Below are positions 8,601 to 16,794 of a stretch of DNA of 41,334 bases, one piece after another. The translations under genes and the position numbers were made by a program. The notes under the pieces are model-generated. The model did not search any database and was not told the DNA's origin. It saw nothing but the letters and a program-made list of their open reading frames with translations. The stretch comes from Bradyrhizobium sp. (lineage in GTDB: Bacteria; Pseudomonadota; Alphaproteobacteria; Rhizobiales; Xanthobacteraceae), in NCBI RefSeq assembly GCF_030693485.1, contig NZ_JAUYAN010000066.1:1-41334 (forward strand), written 5' to 3'. Position 1 is the first letter of the stretch; each line of letters begins with the position of its first letter.

Positions 8601-9214
8601 AGGGCTGGGAGGCGCCGCCGCTGACGTCGCTGTCGCAGGCGCCGATCCCGTGGAGCGAAGACGAGCTCTATGCCTATTTGCGGACCGGCGAATCCCGCCT
8701 GCACGGCGTGGCCGCGGGGCCGATGGCGCCCGTGGTGAAGGAACTCGCCGCCCTGCCCAACCAGGACATCCGCGCCATGGCGGTTTATCTCGCGTCCTTT
8801 AACGAGGCTGCGACCAGCCAAGCGGCGCAGGCCGCGCTCGCCGCCCGGCTGGAAAAGGCGACGCTTTCCAGGATGGCCTCCTCATCGCCGCTCGGCGCGC
8901 GGCTCTATGAAGGCGCCTGCGCGGTGTGCCATGCGGTCGGCGGCGCGCCGCTGTTCGGCAGCCGGCCGTCGCTGGCGCTGAACAGCAATCTGCACAGCAC
9001 GGTCCCCGATAATCTGATCCAGGTGATCCTGCACGGCATCGCAACACCCGCGACCGGCGACCTCGGCTACATGCCGGCCTTCAAGGACAGCATGAATGAC
9101 GACCAGCTTGCCGAGCTGGTGACCTTCCTGAGGCAGCAATTTGCGCCGGAAAAGCCCGTCTGGACCGGGGTTCGGGCAGCCGTCAGCCAGGCCAGGCTGC
9201 GGATTTCGCGCTGA
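5657..9214 (+). CDS. nicB: Nicotinate dehydrogenase large subunit: molybdopterin domain fused to three c-type haem modules
   Basis: A 1185-residue protein, almost the same length as P. putida NicB as I recall it. Residues about 20-740 are a xanthine-dehydrogenase-family molybdopterin domain of the isoquinoline-oxidoreductase (IorB) type. It is followed by a hydrophobic segment near 758-780 (TLATAAALCVAVVGVATAVL) that should anchor the protein in the membrane, and then a triple-haem cytochrome c part with CAVCH (811-815), CGACH (957-961) and CAVCH (1088-1092). The reaction would be water-dependent hydroxylation of nicotinate at C6, with electrons leaving through the haems to the respiratory chain. 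The ATG at 5657 overlaps the nicA stop. Other N-heterocycle substrates are possible for this architecture, but hnr and pncB next door favour nicotinate. Confidence 0.85.
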   Translation: MTDPDAPMNGLPGSLSVVRPAGSGASGGFETFIKITADGSVTAFNGHVDLGTGIRTALGQIVAEELDVSFARVVVVLGDTTLVPNQGATIASETIQITAVPLRKAAAQARHFLVARAAERLGLAIEDLTIEDGLIRGRDNRSVSYGELISGETIRLELADDVAVKAVGTYSIVGQSVPRTDLPAKATGELVYVHDVRVPLMLHGRVVRPPYAGVDVGAFVGTSLIAVDEASVRDIAGLMAVVRIGDFVGVVAEREENAIKAAAQLKVSWKPTPTLPDLKDIEKALRANPSAPRVLIDKGDVDMAIASAIKPMQRTYIWPYQMHGSIGPSCAVADYKDGHIRVWSGTQNPHILRTDLALLLQKPDSEIDVIRLEAAGCYGRNCADDVTADAVLLSRAVGRPVRVQLTREQEHAWEPKGTAQLMDVNGGLNADGGVAGYDFATRYPSNGAPTLALLLTGAVAPVPAVFEMGDRTAIPPYDYDAMRVVAHDMPPIVRASWFRGVSALPNTFAHESYIDELATEAGVDPIEYRLRYLKDKRAIDLVNAVAERAGWPPRPVWKEAEAEGDIVRGRGFAYALYVHSKFPGYGAAWSAWIADVAVNKVTGDVSVTRVVAGQDSGLMINPDGVRHQIHGNVIQSTSRALMEEVSFDRHAVTAREWGAYPIIKFPDVPKIDVLMLPRQDQPPLGVGESASVPSAAAIANAIFDATGVRFRELPFTPERILAGLRGGQNVAPAPMPLAPPQPPADINRWKNPFAGRRGTLATAAALCVAVVGVATAVLPWRAIAPIARPDPSTYSAATIARGQQLAALGDCAVCHTVVNGVVNAGGRAIETPFGTIYATNITPDVETGIGAWSYPAFERAMREGIHRDGRHLYPAFPYTHFARTSDADLQALYAYLMAQPAVRAETPETRLAFPFNWRPLMAGWNALFHRPGTFQPDATKSATWNRGAYLVEGLGHCGACHSPRNALGAEKPGAYLAGGFAEGWEAPPLTSLSQAPIPWSEDELYAYLRTGESRLHGVAAGPMAPVVKELAALPNQDIRAMAVYLASFNEAATSQAAQAALAARLEKATLSRMASSSPLGARLYEGACAVCHAVGGAPLFGSRPSLALNSNLHSTVPDNLIQVILHGIATPATGDLGYMPAFKDSMNDDQLAELVTFLRQQFAPEKPVWTGVRAAVSQARLRISR

Positions 9215-9275
9215 GCTGCCATGCCGGGCCGAAACGGTACTGGTTGCGGGGCTCCCGGCGGGCTAGGGTTCCCCT

Positions 9276-10580
9276 ATGGCAGTTACCGACATTGCATCCC
9301 GAACCTACAATCATGGCTGGCGGCTCGATCCGATCGTGCGCAGCCTGCTCGATACCGATTTCTACAAGCTGCTGATGCTGCAGATGATCCGGGAATTTTA
9401 TCCGGACCAGCAAGTCACCTTTTCGGTGATCAATCGCAGCCGCCACGTCCGGCTTGGCGAAATCATCGACGAGCAGGAATTGCGCGCCCAGCTCGATCAT
9501 GCCCGCTCGATCCGCTTCGCCAAGAAGGAGCTGATCTGGCTCGCCGGTAATACGTTCTACGGCAAGACCCAGATGTTCTCGCCCGATTTCATCAACTGGC
9601 TGGCGGCATTCCGGCTGCCCGAATACGAACTGCGCAAGGTCGACGGCCAGTACGAACTGCACTTCCATGGGCCCTGGACCCACACCACGATGTGGGAGAT
9701 TCCGGCGCTCGCCATCCTCAACGAGTTGCGCTCGCGCCAGGCGATGAAAGGCCAAGGCCGCTTCGCCCTCGACGTGCTCTATGCCCGCGCCAAGGCCAAG
9801 CTGTGGACCAAGGTCGAGCGCCTGCAAAAACTGGACGGCTTGCGGCTGTCCGATTTCGGAACGCGGCGGCGCCACGGCTTCCTGTGGCAGCGCTGGTGCG
9901 TCGAGGCGGTCAAGGAAGGCCTGGGATCGTCCTTCACCGGCACCTCGAACGTGCTGCTGGCGATGGACAACGACCTCGAGGCCATCGGCACCAACGCCCA
10001 TGAATTGCCGATGGTCGCGGCGGCGCTGGCTGACAATGATGACGAATTGCGCTGGGCGCCGTACCGGATTCTCGATCAGTGGCGCCATACCTATGGCGGC
10101 AATCTGCTGATCGCCCTGCCCGATGCCTTCGGCACCAAATCGTTCCTGCGCGATGCGCCGGAATGGGTGGCCGACTGGACCGGCTTTCGACCGGACAGCG
10201 CGCCGCCGATCGCCGCCGGCGAGGAAATCATCAAATGGTGGAAAGAGAAGGGCCGCGATCCCAGGGAGAAGCTCCTGGTATTCTCCGACGCCATGGACGT
10301 CGGATCGATCGAGGAAACCCATCGTCATTTCGCCGGCCGCGTCAGGGTCAGCTTTGGCTGGGGCACCAACCTGACCAATGATTTCACCGGCTGCGCGCCC
10401 GACGGTTCGGCCAACCTCGATCCGATCTCGATCGTCTGCAAGGTGACCTCGGTCGACGGCAGGCCGGCGGTGAAACTCTCGGACAATCCGGAAAAGGCCA
10501 CCGGCAACGCGCCGGAAATCGAGCGCTATCTGCGGGTGTTCGGCAGCGCCGGTCGCGTGCGGAGTCCGGTTCTGGTGTGA
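9276..10580 (+). CDS. pncB: Nicotinate phosphoribosyltransferase
   Basis: A 434-residue cytoplasmic enzyme of the Preiss-Handler NAD salvage route; it joins nicotinate and PRPP to nicotinate mononucleotide with ATP hydrolysis. Family landmarks are [15 protein letters not shown] near the N-terminus, [11 protein letters not shown] (192-202), and [10 protein letters not shown] followed by [10 protein letters not shown] with H242, corresponding to the histidine that is phosphorylated in bacterial Pnc[12 protein letters not shown] near the C-terminus is also typical. Length is normal. It follows nicB by 61 nt on the same strand and converges on yeiH; only a weak 5-bp hairpin (10581-10593) separates them. 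It competes with NicAB for nicotinate, so joint placement is notable. Confidence 0.95.
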   Translation: MAVTDIASRTYNHGWRLDPIVRSLLDTDFYKLLMLQMIREFYPDQQVTFSVINRSRHVRLGEIIDEQELRAQLDHARSIRFAKKELIWLAGNTFYGKTQMFSPDFINWLAAFRLPEYELRKVDGQYELHFHGPWTHTTMWEIPALAILNELRSRQAMKGQGRFALDVLYARAKAKLWTKVERLQKLDGLRLSDFGTRRRHGFLWQRWCVEAVKEGLGSSFTGTSNVLLAMDNDLEAIGTNAHELPMVAAALADNDDELRWAPYRILDQWRHTYGGNLLIALPDAFGTKSFLRDAPEWVADWTGFRPDSAPPIAAGEEIIKWWKEKGRDPREKLLVFSDAMDVGSIEETHRHFAGRVRVSFGWGTNLTNDFTGCAPDGSANLDPISIVCKVTSVDGRPAVKLSDNPEKATGNAPEIERYLRVFGSAGRVRSPVLV

Positions 10581-10604
10581 TCGCTGGGAGCGAGCAGCGC
10601 CGGT

Positions 10605-11672
10605 TTACGCAATGTAGCGAACCAGGCCAAGGCTGGCGACAATCAGAAACAACAAGGACAGCGTCACCGCCGCGGTGACCCTGCCGCCGACCCGGCCGAT
10701 CACGCGCAGGTCGACGCCAAGGCCAAGTGCGGCCATCGACATGATGGTCAGAACGTTGGCGACCTTCCGGATCGGGAAGATCGCCGCTTCCGGCAACAGC
10801 GACAACGAGCGGAATGTCGCCAGCACGAAGAACGCCACGATGAACCACGGCACGGTCTGCAAGAATTTCGTCCGCCACGAACCGTCCGGCGTTCGATCGC
10901 CGCGGAGGCTTCGTCCAAATACCGCGATGCATGCGACCAGCGGGCCGAGCATCATCACCCTGATCAATTTGACCAGCGTGCCGATTTGCGTGCTGACAAC
11001 GCCCGCCGGCACTGTCGCAGCGAGCACCTGCGGAACGGCATAGACCGTCATCCCCGCCAGAATGCCGTATTGCGTTTCCGTCAACTGCAGCAGCGGAATC
11101 AGCAGCGGCAAACCCAGCACAACGATGACGCCCAGCACCGCGGTGAACGAAATCGACGAGGCGACATCGTCCCTGCTGGCGCCGATCACCGGGGCGACCG
11201 CGGCGATGGCCGAATTGCCGCAGATCGAGTTGCCGCAGGCGACCAGGATCGAAAGACGAACCGGCAGACCGAGCGTCCGACCGATGCCATAGGTGACCGC
11301 GAGCGAGAGAATGACCAGCACTGCGACCGAAGTCACCAGGGCAAGGCCGGAGGCGCCGATCGCGGCAAAGGTCAGGGACGCCCCGAGCAGCGCGACCGCA
11401 ACCTCCAGCATTTGCTTGGCGCTGAAGGCGATCCCGGCATGCCATCGGGGACCCGGCTCCCAAACCGAGCGAATGGCGGTGCCGAGCAGAATGGCGATCA
11501 CGATGGCTTCGATGTAGGGGTGCCCGAGGAGGCGCTGTTCGACGGCCTGAATTGCCACCGAGGCAACCGTGACCAGGGCGCAGAGCGTTATCCCCCAGAG
11601 CAGGGGGACGGCCTTTCGGATCGTTCCGGCGGGGGGCCTGACTTCGTCCGGGGAATCGAACCGATTTGGCAC
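10605..11672 (-). CDS. YeiH/UPF0324 family integral membrane protein (putative sulfate exporter family)
   Basis: A 355-residue polytopic membrane protein of the YeiH (Cons_hypoth698, PSE) family. About ten hydrophobic helices can be seen, starting with ALVTVASVAIQAVE and ending with VTLSLLFLIVASLGLV. The conserved signature CGNSICGNSAIAAVAPVI is present in the middle, and LIRVMMLGPLVA follows the usual sixth or seventh helix. The family name 'putative sulfate exporter' rests on weak evidence, so the transported solute is uncertain. The ATG at 11672 is followed by a polar N-terminus. It converges with pncB and does not look co-transcribed with the genes on either side. Confidence 0.88.
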   Translation of the reverse strand: MPNRFDSPDEVRPPAGTIRKAVPLLWGITLCALVTVASVAIQAVEQRLLGHPYIEAIVIAILLGTAIRSVWEPGPRWHAGIAFSAKQMLEVAVALLGASLTFAAIGASGLALVTSVAVLVILSLAVTYGIGRTLGLPVRLSILVACGNSICGNSAIAAVAPVIGASRDDVASSISFTAVLGVIVVLGLPLLIPLLQLTETQYGILAGMTVYAVPQVLAATVPAGVVSTQIGTLVKLIRVMMLGPLVACIAVFGRSLRGDRTPDGSWRTKFLQTVPWFIVAFFVLATFRSLSLLPEAAIFPIRKVANVLTIMSMAALGLGVDLRVIGRVGGRVTAAVTLSLLFLIVASLGLVRYIA

Positions 11673-11803
11673 GCGACATCCTTCGAGGAGAAGGAATTAT
11701 GCGTCAAGCCGGCCTGAATAGACAATATCAATTGCGAAAGGCGCGGATGAAAAAACTTTGCCTCTCAACGGGGCGATCGCGTTCGTTGAGCTTGATCGCA
11801 CCG

Positions 11804-12028
11804 TTAGCGCGTGAACGTGTGCTTCACATCGGCCGAGGCGCCGACTTCGAAAGCAGGCGCCGCCGGATAGGAGATGATCCGGACCGACACGATAACGACG
11901 ACAAGCAGCCAGAACGCGTATTGGCCGACGCGGCCCAGCATCGCAGATGCAGCCGTTGCCGTCTCGGGCTGACCACCCGCGGCATCCGGCAGCACCTGAC
12001 CATAAGCGTCGAACTTCTCGGTCAACAT
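11804..12028 (-). CDS. Small hypothetical protein with one membrane helix
   Basis: A 74-residue frame beginning MLTEKFDAYGQVLPD. It has one clear membrane-spanning stretch, YAFWLLVVVIVSVRIISY, preceded by an Ala/Thr-rich polar part and followed by a short polar tail ending KHTFTR. I do not recognise a family. Support for coding is the amphipathic-polar-hydrophobic layout and the absence of a better frame here. The ribosome-binding site is weak. It stands alone between yeiH and the large operon, about 130 nt from yeiH. Confidence 0.45.
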   Translation of the reverse strand: MLTEKFDAYGQVLPDAAGGQPETATAASAMLGRVGQYAFWLLVVVIVSVRIISYPAAPAFEVGASADVKHTFTR

Positions 12029-12225
12029 CGCGGTTCCGGCATCATTCCCATGACAATTTATGTTTATGTCGCAAGACCTGCCGTCAAAACAATGGTCGGA
12101 ACTTTCAATGTTCGGCCGGGAACGGAAGCTTTGTCTTGTTTATGGCCGCCGGAAGATGGTTTTGATATCCCGGTCCGGGATTCCGGTTCCGGTCCGTCGA
12201 TTGCTCAACAATGCGAGGCGGTATC

Positions 12226-12246
12226 GCCGTTGCAAAAAACGACGGC
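12226..12246 (-). terminator. Hairpin after the large operon, possible terminator
   Basis: A 7-bp stem (GCCGTTG/CGACGGC with one wobble pair) encloses an A-rich loop, 34 nt past the stop of the SMP-30/isochorismatase gene. Read on the minus strand the loop is T-rich but there is no run of T after the stem, so a standard intrinsic terminator is doubtful. In the same gap (12167-12181) is an odd palindrome ATCCCGGTCCGGGAT. The rest of 12029-12279 shows nothing recognisable. Confidence 0.3.
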
Positions 12247-12279
12247 CAAAGACCAGAAGCGAGCTCTCCTGCCACCTGA

Positions 12280-13878
12280 TCACGACAAGGCAGCAATCAG
12301 ATCGTCGGCGCGGGTCACCATCGCCACGTTCTGGATCGCGTAGTTCACCGCGGCGATGTGCCACTCCGCGTTCATCGTCGAACAGCAATCCTCCGGCACG
12401 ATCATGTAGAATCCCTTGTCGGCGCCGGTGCGGGCGGTATGTTCGATCGACATGTTGGTCCAGGCGCCGGTGACGATGACGAAGTCGCGCCCTGCCGCCT
12501 TCAGCATCGCCTCCAGCCGCGTGCCTTCCCAGGCACTCATCCGCATCTTCTCCACCACCTGGTCGCCGGCGTGCGGCTCCAGCCCCGGCACCGGCGCGGC
12601 GCCCCAGGTGCCGCGCACCATGGCCTTGGCATCGATCAACCCCTCGAACAGCGGCGCGTTCGCCGTCACGCCGGGCGCGCCCGGCTCGACCACGAACCAT
12701 ACGTGAATCACCATGACACCGCGGGCACGCGCGGCTTCCGCCAGCCGCTTCGCATTGGCGATGGCGTTCTGCTCGCGGCAATGCGCCGGCGAGCCGGACG
12801 AGGCGAAGGCGCCGCCGTCCATCACTACATCGTTCTGCATGTCCTGGATGATGATCGCGCAGCGCGTGGGATCGACCGAGTAGCCCGGCTCGGCGAGCTT
12901 TGCGCCAGACCGGCTGACCGTCGCTACCGCTGCCGGCGCCGGCTGCACCGCTGCCGGTGCGTGTTGGCCGGTTCGCATATAGGGCTCGGCGCGCGGCCCG
13001 ACCTTCACCGGCACGGCATAGACCGAATGAGTCGCCGTAATATAAAGCGTGCGCCAATCCGGCCCGCCCCAAGTCAGGTTGCTCACCAGTTCGGGAAGCC
13101 GCAGCTTGCCGATCAAGCGGCCGTCCGGCGCATAGACCCAGATTCCACCCGGCGCAGAAAGCCAGACATTGCCGAGCGCGTCGCATTTCATGCCGTCCGG
13201 CACGCCGGGCTCGGTGGCTGAAACGATGTTGGATGCGAACACCCGGCCGTTGCCGAGGCCGCCAAGCGCATCGACGTCGAACACGCGGATCAGGTGCTTG
13301 ACGGTGTCGTTGACGTAGAGCCGCGTCTCGTCTGGCGAAAAGCACAGCCCGTTCGGCTGATCGAACAGATAGCGGTCGACCAGCAATTGCGGCGCACCGC
13401 CGCCGGGCGGCACGCGATAGACGCCCTGGAAGCCGAGCTGGCGCGGCCGCTCGACGCCGAAGACCGGCATTCGGCCGTACCACGGGTCGGAGAAATAAAT
13501 CGCGCCGTCGGATTTGACGCAGACGTCGTTCGGCGAATTCAGCTCCTGCCCGTCGAAATGCGACGCCACGATCTCACGCCGACCGTCGGGGCGCTCGCGG
13601 ACCAGCGTTGAGGTCGCGTGCTCGCAGACGATCAGGTTCAGCTCGGCATCGTAGGTCATGCCGTTGCACTTGTTGGCGGGTCGCATCGCCTCGCGAATGC
13701 CCTGCCCGTCGAAACGGCGGCGCACATCGCCCGGCATGTCCGAGAACAGGAGATCCTGCGCCTTGGGGTGCCAGATCGGGCCTTCCGTGAACTGGAATCC
13801 GGTGCCGACCTGCCGGACCGGCGCCCACAGATCGATCAGTTCGGCGAAAGATGGCCGCAACGCAATATGCGTGGTCAT
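12280..13878 (-). CDS. Fusion of SMP-30/gluconolactonase domain and isochorismatase-like hydrolase domain
   Basis: A 532-residue two-domain protein. Residues 1 to about 310 form an SMP-30/gluconolactonase-type beta-propeller (metal ligands likely the Glu of FTEGPIW, Asn of NSPNDVCV and Asp of VPDGMKCD), which usually opens lactones. After an Ala/Pro-rich linker comes an isochorismatase-like domain (about 338-532) with D346 (QDMQND) and K444 (EKMRMSAW). The usual catalytic cysteine is replaced by S477 (TNMSIEHTAR instead of TN-x-C). The 33-residue K-to-S spacing equals the normal K-to-C spacing. True isochorismatases work without that cysteine, so the domain may be a different hydrolase or inactive. 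It is the last gene of the 17-gene operon, 22 nt after the metallo-beta-lactamase gene. Confidence 0.85.
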   Translation of the reverse strand: MTTHIALRPSFAELIDLWAPVRQVGTGFQFTEGPIWHPKAQDLLFSDMPGDVRRRFDGQGIREAMRPANKCNGMTYDAELNLIVCEHATSTLVRERPDGRREIVASHFDGQELNSPNDVCVKSDGAIYFSDPWYGRMPVFGVERPRQLGFQGVYRVPPGGGAPQLLVDRYLFDQPNGLCFSPDETRLYVNDTVKHLIRVFDVDALGGLGNGRVFASNIVSATEPGVPDGMKCDALGNVWLSAPGGIWVYAPDGRLIGKLRLPELVSNLTWGGPDWRTLYITATHSVYAVPVKVGPRAEPYMRTGQHAPAAVQPAPAAVATVSRSGAKLAEPGYSVDPTRCAIIIQDMQNDVVMDGGAFASSGSPAHCREQNAIANAKRLAEAARARGVMVIHVWFVVEPGAPGVTANAPLFEGLIDAKAMVRGTWGAAPVPGLEPHAGDQVVEKMRMSAWEGTRLEAMLKAAGRDFVIVTGAWTNMSIEHTARTGADKGFYMIVPEDCCSTMNAEWHIAAVNYAIQNVAMVTRADDLIAALS

Positions 13879-13900
13879 CGCTAATCTCCGCTAGCGCCGT

Positions 13901-14749
13901 TCACGCCGCAAACCAGTTGCGAGACGGCAACGATTGCACGATCGGTCCCGGCACCGCCATGTCGAGCCGCGCCACCACCTGGCCGTGCTCGATCTTGGCG
14001 GGCTTGTCGTGCACCGGCAGCAGGAAGCGCGAACCCGAGAGCAGCCGCTTGATCGCCGCCTTCTCCTCGCGTTTGGTGTTGCCGTGGTTGCCGGTGGTGC
14101 GGGGCTCGTTGTGATGCAACTCGTGGAAGGGATTCACGATCTGGTCGTTAAAATCATAGATCACGTCGCCGCATATGGTGGCGCGGCCCTCGGCGGTCTC
14201 GACATGGACGTTCATCGATCCTTCGGTGTGGGCGCCCGCTGCATCAATGGTGACGCCGGGGCAGACCTCGATCGGGCCGGACAGTTCGAGATCCTCCAGC
14301 CGCAACGCGTGGCGGGTATGCAGCCGGTCGATCAGATGCTTGATGTCGGGCGCCGGATATTGCGGATGCATCAGGCCCGAAACCGAATATTCCAGTTCGC
14401 GCCGGTTCAGCAGAACCGTCGTGTTCATCGAGAACAGCTCATCCTTGCCGGCATGGTCGATGTGGAGATGGGTGTGCATGACGTAACGCACATCGCCCAT
14501 TCGCACGCCATGCTTCGCAAGCTGGTTCTCGATCATATTTTCATGGTGCTGCAGCCCGCGCATTCCGAGGCTCTCCATGATCTGGTTGTGACGATAACCG
14601 GTATCGACCACCATCGGCCAGGGACCGCCGAGGATCAGGAAGCCGTAAGTGTAGACCCGCCTGGTGCGCCCGCAATCGCGTCCCAGCACGAGGAAGCTGG
14701 ATTCCAGTTCGATGTCGCCGTAGTCCAGGATCTTGATCTCAAGCGCCAT
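13901..14749 (-). CDS. Metallo-beta-lactamase-fold hydrolase, N-acyl-homoserine-lactonase-like
   Basis: A 282-residue cytoplasmic protein with the zinc motif HTHLHIDHAG and the following conserved HTEGSMNVHV and CGDVIYDF segments that supply further ligands. The order and spacing resemble AiiA-type lactonases. In the operon it follows an amidohydrolase and precedes an SMP-30 domain protein, so it more likely opens a lactone or a similar ring of a catabolic intermediate than a quorum-sensing signal; this is inference. The length is about 30 residues more than AiiA. The ATG 14749 lies 30 nt after the amidohydrolase stop. Confidence 0.88.
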   Translation of the reverse strand: MALEIKILDYGDIELESSFLVLGRDCGRTRRVYTYGFLILGGPWPMVVDTGYRHNQIMESLGMRGLQHHENMIENQLAKHGVRMGDVRYVMHTHLHIDHAGKDELFSMNTTVLLNRRELEYSVSGLMHPQYPAPDIKHLIDRLHTRHALRLEDLELSGPIEVCPGVTIDAAGAHTEGSMNVHVETAEGRATICGDVIYDFNDQIVNPFHELHHNEPRTTGNHGNTKREEKAAIKRLLSGSRFLLPVHDKPAKIEHGQVVARLDMAVPGPIVQSLPSRNWFAA

Positions 14750-14779
14750 GTGGTTATTCCTCTCGTTGGATCGTGTTGA

Positions 14780-15679
14780 TCAGGTCAGCCGGTAGATGCC
14801 GGCCGCGGTATCGTGAAAAATCGCCTGCCGGTCCGCGGCCGACAGCGTCTGCGTCGCCGTGCGATAGGCTTCGACCAGCGCGTCGTAGCGGGTCCAGAGT
14901 TTCTCGATCGGGAAGTTCGAGCCGAACATGCAGCGGCCGGCGCCGAACTGCCGGATGGTTTCGCCGACCACGAAACCGATATGAGCCGCATCGTTGCGAT
15001 GCAGGAAGGTGCCGAGGCCGGACAACTTCACCACCACGTTAGGCCGCTCCGCCAGCAGCGCCATGCCGGCGCGCCAGGCCTCGAGTCCGGCCGGCGACAC
15101 ATCCTCCAGCATGCCGGCGTGCTGCAGCACGAAGCTGACACCGGGACAGGCATCGGCAAGCTCGGCCGCGCCCGCCATCTGTGGCGCGAATACCTGCAGG
15201 TCGAAAGCCCAGTCATACTCGCTCAGTCGCGCGATGTTACGCCGGAGCGTCGGATCGCGCGCCAGATCCGGAGCTGATGCGAAGCGGTATTGCGGATTGT
15301 CGTGCCAGTGCAGCTGCATCCTGACGCCGCGCACCAGCGGGAACGCCGCCAACTGCTCGAGCTGCGGCCGCACGTCGGCCGCGGTGAAATCCGCGTAGGC
15401 GACAATGGCATGCGGCCAACCGGTTTCCCGCGCGGCATCGCTGACATAGCGGACCTCGTCGAGGAAACGCTCTTTCGCCCAGTTCGCCTGTACGTAAACC
15501 GAACGCGTGACGCCGGCCGAAGAGACATCCGCCAGATATTCCGCGATGGTGTAGTCACGGCGGATCGGCTCGTAGGGTCCGAAGATCCGCGGCTGCATCG
15601 GCCCAAGCAGCCAGGGCAGGTCCTGCTGGCGCCAGATGTGATGATGCGCATCGACGCAGCCGGGCGCAGGCTGAATCAT
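14780..15679 (-). CDS. Amidohydrolase family protein (COG3618, 2-pyrone-4,6-dicarboxylate-lactonase-like)
   Basis: A 299-residue TIM-barrel metal hydrolase. It opens with CVDAHHHIW, the DxHxHxW form seen in amidohydrolase_2 proteins such as L-rhamnono-lactonase and PDC lactonase homologues. RGVRMQLHWHDN, FVLQHAGM, VVVKLSG and the C-terminal GSNFPIEKLW follow in family order. The chosen ATG 15679 overlaps the stop of the CoxE-like gene by 4 nt (ATGA); the upstream frame to 15721 is rejected for that reason. It would hydrolyse a lactone or cyclic amide made from the hydroxylated substrate. The substrate is unknown. Confidence 0.85.
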   Translation of the reverse strand: MIQPAPGCVDAHHHIWRQQDLPWLLGPMQPRIFGPYEPIRRDYTIAEYLADVSSAGVTRSVYVQANWAKERFLDEVRYVSDAARETGWPHAIVAYADFTAADVRPQLEQLAAFPLVRGVRMQLHWHDNPQYRFASAPDLARDPTLRRNIARLSEYDWAFDLQVFAPQMAGAAELADACPGVSFVLQHAGMLEDVSPAGLEAWRAGMALLAERPNVVVKLSGLGTFLHRNDAAHIGFVVGETIRQFGAGRCMFGSNFPIEKLWTRYDALVEAYRTATQTLSAADRQAIFHDTAAGIYRLT

Positions 15680-16794
15680 CGGGCGACCCTCCGTCGTGAC
15701 AGGTCGAGAACGTGCCGACACAGCCGCTCCGTCGTCGCGCCATTGGTGACGCTGTCGAGCATCGGCAGCACCGCGCGCAACGCCGCGGTTTCCGGGCGAT
15801 AGTCGGCCGACGCGGCGAGCGGCGTCAGCCAGTCGATCCGCCAGGCGCGCGCGGCGAGATGCCCAACGGCGCGAACCATCTGCGCCGGGTCACCGCGTTC
15901 GAGTCCGTCGGACAGCACGAGCACCAGCGCGCCGCGGGCATAGCCGGCGAAGCGCGGCACCGCGAGGAAGGCGGCCAGCGCATCGCCGATCCGCGTGCCG
16001 CCGTCCCAGTCGGCCACGAGGTCCGCAGCGACGGCTAACGCCTGCTCGCGGTTCTTCAGCCGCAGGGCGCGGGTCAGCCGCGTCAGCCGCGTGCCGAACG
16101 TGAACACCTCGACGCGCGGCGCCGCGTGGACCAGCGCGTGAGCAAAGCGCAGATGCGCGTCGGAGCGCGCCTTCATCGAGCCCGACACGTCGATCAGCAG
16201 CAGGATCCCGCGCGGCCGCAACTGGCGTTCGCGGCGGCGCAACAGGATGAGTTCGCCATCGGTGCGGATGGAGTCCCGCAGCGAGCGCTGCAAGTCGAAG
16301 CCAGCGCCGCGCTTCGCAGAGCGCATCCGGTAGCCGCGGCGGCGGGGCAGCCGGGCCGGCAGGTGCCGGCTGAATCGCGCCAGTTGCTGGCTGTCGTCAT
16401 CCGGTCGCAGCGCGCGCCGTGACAGCGCCTCGCGCGCGGTTGCCGCCTGCCCGGTTTCGTTGATGTCATCCGACAGCGGCGCGTCGTATCCGGCGCCTTC
16501 GTCCTGAACCTGCAGTTCCTCGTCGATCTCCGTGACCTGATCGGACAGCGCACCGGCAAGGCCGAGAAAATGCATATCAAACAGCATGTCGAAATCGGGT
16601 TGCCGCTCGAACGGTGGCGCCAGGGTGGCGACGCCGGCGCGGCGAATGTCCTCGATGTCGCGCGGGCCGAGCAGCTCGATTGCCCGCAGAAACGACAGGC
16701 TCTGTTCCGGCGCGACCGAAAAGCCATTACCGCGCAGCAGCGCGATGAAATCCAGCAGCGGCCTGGCCGCGTGTGGCAAAGCGAGCGCCGTCAT
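15676..16794 (-). CDS. CoxE-like von Willebrand A domain protein
   Basis: A 372-residue protein of the CoxE family, which works with a MoxR-type AAA+ partner in maturing the active site of molybdenum hydroxylases such as CO dehydrogenase. The N-terminal half is helical and charged with a very Arg-rich stretch near 145-190. The VWA domain begins near 193 with the MIDAS motif DVSGSM (202-207). Further MIDAS residues lie in GGTRIGDAL and LVLSDGLERGD. It overlaps the preceding AAA+ gene by 4 nt (ATGA) and the following amidohydrolase gene by 4 nt. Confidence 0.9.
   Translation of the reverse strand: MTALALPHAARPLLDFIALLRGNGFSVAPEQSLSFLRAIELLGPRDIEDIRRAGVATLAPPFERQPDFDMLFDMHFLGLAGALSDQVTEIDEELQVQDEGAGYDAPLSDDINETGQAATAREALSRRALRPDDDSQQLARFSRHLPARLPRRRGYRMRSAKRGAGFDLQRSLRDSIRTDGELILLRRRERQLRPRGILLLIDVSGSMKARSDAHLRFAHALVHAAPRVEVFTFGTRLTRLTRALRLKNREQALAVAADLVADWDGGTRIGDALAAFLAVPRFAGYARGALVLVLSDGLERGDPAQMVRAVGHLAARAWRIDWLTPLAASADYRPETAALRAVLPMLDSVTNGATTERLCRHVLDLSRRRVAR

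Noticed and set aside
9183..10328. A 381-codon minus-strand frame opposite pncB.
   Set aside because: The plus strand encodes a full-length, motif-complete nicotinate phosphoribosyltransferase.
13901..14749. Quorum-quenching AHL lactonase as the cellular role.
   Set aside because: The fold fits, but the position deep in a catabolic operon with other ring hydrolases makes a pathway intermediate more likely.
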